Shown here piece by piece: positions 62,101 through 64,000 of a stretch of DNA of 64,000 nt. The DNA comes from Gammaproteobacteria bacterium (GTDB taxonomy: Bacteria; Pseudomonadota; Gammaproteobacteria; Eutrophobiales; Eutrophobiaceae). Numbering within the stretch: the first letter of the stretch is position 1; every line of letters begins with the position of its first letter. The notes under the pieces were generated by a model. It did no database searches. It was not told where the DNA came from and saw only the letters and a list, made by a program, of their open reading frames with translations. The stretch lies in assembly GCA_004297165.1 (NCBI GenBank), contig SCUJ01000001.1, positions 62,001 to 126,000 of the forward strand. Reading direction: 5' to 3'. The translations under genes were made by a program, and so were the position numbers.

Positions 62101-62323
62101 TATCCTCAAGCGGGAGATCTCCCTTGGCGCACCATCCACCCAGATGTGGGTCCAGCTCTCCACCTCCATCGCCGGCGGTCTGACCTTCGCCACCATGATG
62201 ACGCTGCTGGTGACGCCCGTCATGCTCGTGGTCGGCGACAAATACGGCGCGCGCATCCGCGCATACTGGCGACAGCGGAGCAAACCCCGCGCGGTGGCCG
62301 AATCCGCCGCGCCCGCCGGTTGA
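59165..62323 (+). CDS. RND efflux pump permease
   Basis: A 1052-residue inner-membrane transporter of the AcrB/MexB superfamily with 12 membrane segments and two large periplasmic loops. Proton-relay region: helix 4 reads GMLVDGAVIVAEL, with one acidic residue where AcrB has two. Helix 10 reads GIVVNNNIVLIDAYNEM. The N-terminus (PKESFPDITIPIFYVSMNHEG) resembles RND pumps of broad or unknown substrate. It follows the adaptor by 25 bp and precedes phosphoglucomutase by 3 bp, so pgm may be co-transcribed. Confidence 0.9.
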   Translation: MMRTIIDAAFARDRTVLLFLAFFLVAGAYAYIAIPKESFPDITIPIFYVSMNHEGISPEDAERLLVRPMEKELQTIEGLKEISATASEGYANLTLEFDAGFDNKQALDDVREKVDIARVELPADTDEPRVMEVNVALMPVISVSLSGPVPERTLVQLARGLQDEIEALPGVLEVEIGGDREELMEIVIDPVILETYDINFEDIFSIVRRNNMLVAAGAVDTGVGRMVLKVPGVVENLEDMIRMPVKIVGDTVVTLGDIAIVRSTYKDPEGYARLAGQPALILEVTKRVGANIIETNQAVRDLVSERSKSWPDNIRIDFMQDESKQIRTMLDDLQNNIASGIILVMIIVLAALGLRSSLLVGLAIPGSFLASIVILKLMGVTLNIVVLFSLILVVGMLVDGAVIVAELAERKIAEGMEPKAAFKHGADRMSWPVISSTATTLAVFVPLLFWPGLIGEFMKYLPITVLVCLTAATIMSLFCIPVLGGMLVRRKKIIQGDANDEVAVHADPNGPMTRAYTRVLAFLLHRPQMTLVAAMLMMAASFICFDLFGRGVEFFPEMEPDFAQIQIHARGDLSVAEKDALLRGVETRILGMREIRSMYSRTTAGGGQNQAEDVIGVIQVEFIDWQERRKAAEILDEIRRSTAGIPGIIVEIREQENGPTEGKPIEIQVSSADPTKIAPAVEQLRALMTRLGGFVDVEDDRPLPGIEWRVTVNREEAARYGADITLLGSAVRMITYGVKLAEYRPETTDEEVDIVARFPFGDRNLDQLGQLQIRTNRGMVPISNFVKLEPAHKTGTIRRVDARRVHTIRGDVAEGLLVDDKLNELREALPVAGLDPSVAVYFGGEAADQKEAEDFLSGAFMIALFLMVVILVTQFNSIYQTLLVLSAVIFSTGGLIIGLLITNEPFGIVMCGIGVIALAGIVVNNNIVLIDAYNEMIRNGHGAVEAALRTGALRMRPVLLTAMTTVLGLVPMACALTIDILKREISLGAPSTQMWVQLSTSIAGGLTFATMMTLLVTPVMLVVGDKYGARIRAYWRQRSKPRAVAESAAPAG

Positions 62324-63958
<1,635 letters not shown>

Positions 63959-64000
63959 TGCCGTGTAGCTTCAGGTATCCCTGGCCTGTTTCTCCCGCAG

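Overview
This 64 kb window is GC-rich, densely coding bacterial chromosome, most likely from a gammaproteobacterium or a close betaproteobacterial relative. Supporting genes are the stress kinase SrkA, the lipoprotein transglycosylase MltF, bifunctional glutathionylspermidine synthetase/amidase, a PEP-CTERM exported protein, and the paired helicase/nuclease repair proteins that replace RecBCD in many such bacteria. Lineage is inferred from gene content only. No rRNA, CRISPR array or intact insertion sequence was seen; there is one tRNA, tRNA-Ser(CGA).

Layout. 1-4.3 kb: the 3' part of a vanillyl-alcohol-oxidase-type flavoenzyme, then two tandem secreted tannase-family proteins whose catalytic triad positions are all substituted; a third copy with an intact triad lies at 8.7-10.3 kb. 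4.4-7.1 kb: a malonate uptake and activation operon (madL-madM-matB). 7.3-8.7 kb: a nucleotide-translocase-like carrier. 10.4-15.6 kb: glutathionylspermidine synthetase/amidase, then a glycerophosphate cluster (short GlpD-type dehydrogenase plus a sugar/glycerol kinase fused to a glycerophosphodiesterase). 15.7-28.3 kb: mscL, an unknown secreted protein, an exported 2-hydroxyacid dehydrogenase, a SufT-like factor, membrane proteins, a MATE pump, a URO-D-like protein, an exported SDR, an orphan molybdopterin hydroxylase subunit, two GNAT acetyltransferases and a GST.

28.3-35.9 kb: rlmI and a defence island. The last 78 bp of rlmI occur twice, at 29409-29486 and 35843-35920, with only three synonymous differences. 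Between them lie an AbiEi-like/Fic fusion, a type I methyltransferase (HsdM) remnant, a divergent CapH/CapP-like repressor-protease pair, and a three-gene operon of patatin phospholipase, CD-NTase and E2-like protein. This reads as a short type II CBASS anti-phage system with its own regulators, inserted at the 3' end of rlmI. The E2 protein carries a C-terminal SEC-C-like metal-binding motif.

35.9-41.7 kb: a DUF486 protein, then a five-gene translationally coupled operon for indolepyruvate and 2-oxoacid ferredoxin oxidoreductases (iorA, iorB, korA, korB, korC), in which a KorD-like ferredoxin is fused to IorB. 42-47 kb: srkA, a LysR regulator, a Sel1-repeat protein and mltF. 47-49.4 kb: tRNA-Ser, a Phd/VapC toxin-antitoxin pair and a PEP-CTERM protein in an AT-rich patch. 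49.4-64 kb: an unknown secreted protein, a divergent TraB/GumN protein, an AddA-like/AddB-like repair pair, a TetR-controlled RND efflux operon and phosphoglucomutase.

All functions are inferred from protein motifs and gene order read by eye. No alignment or database search was run.
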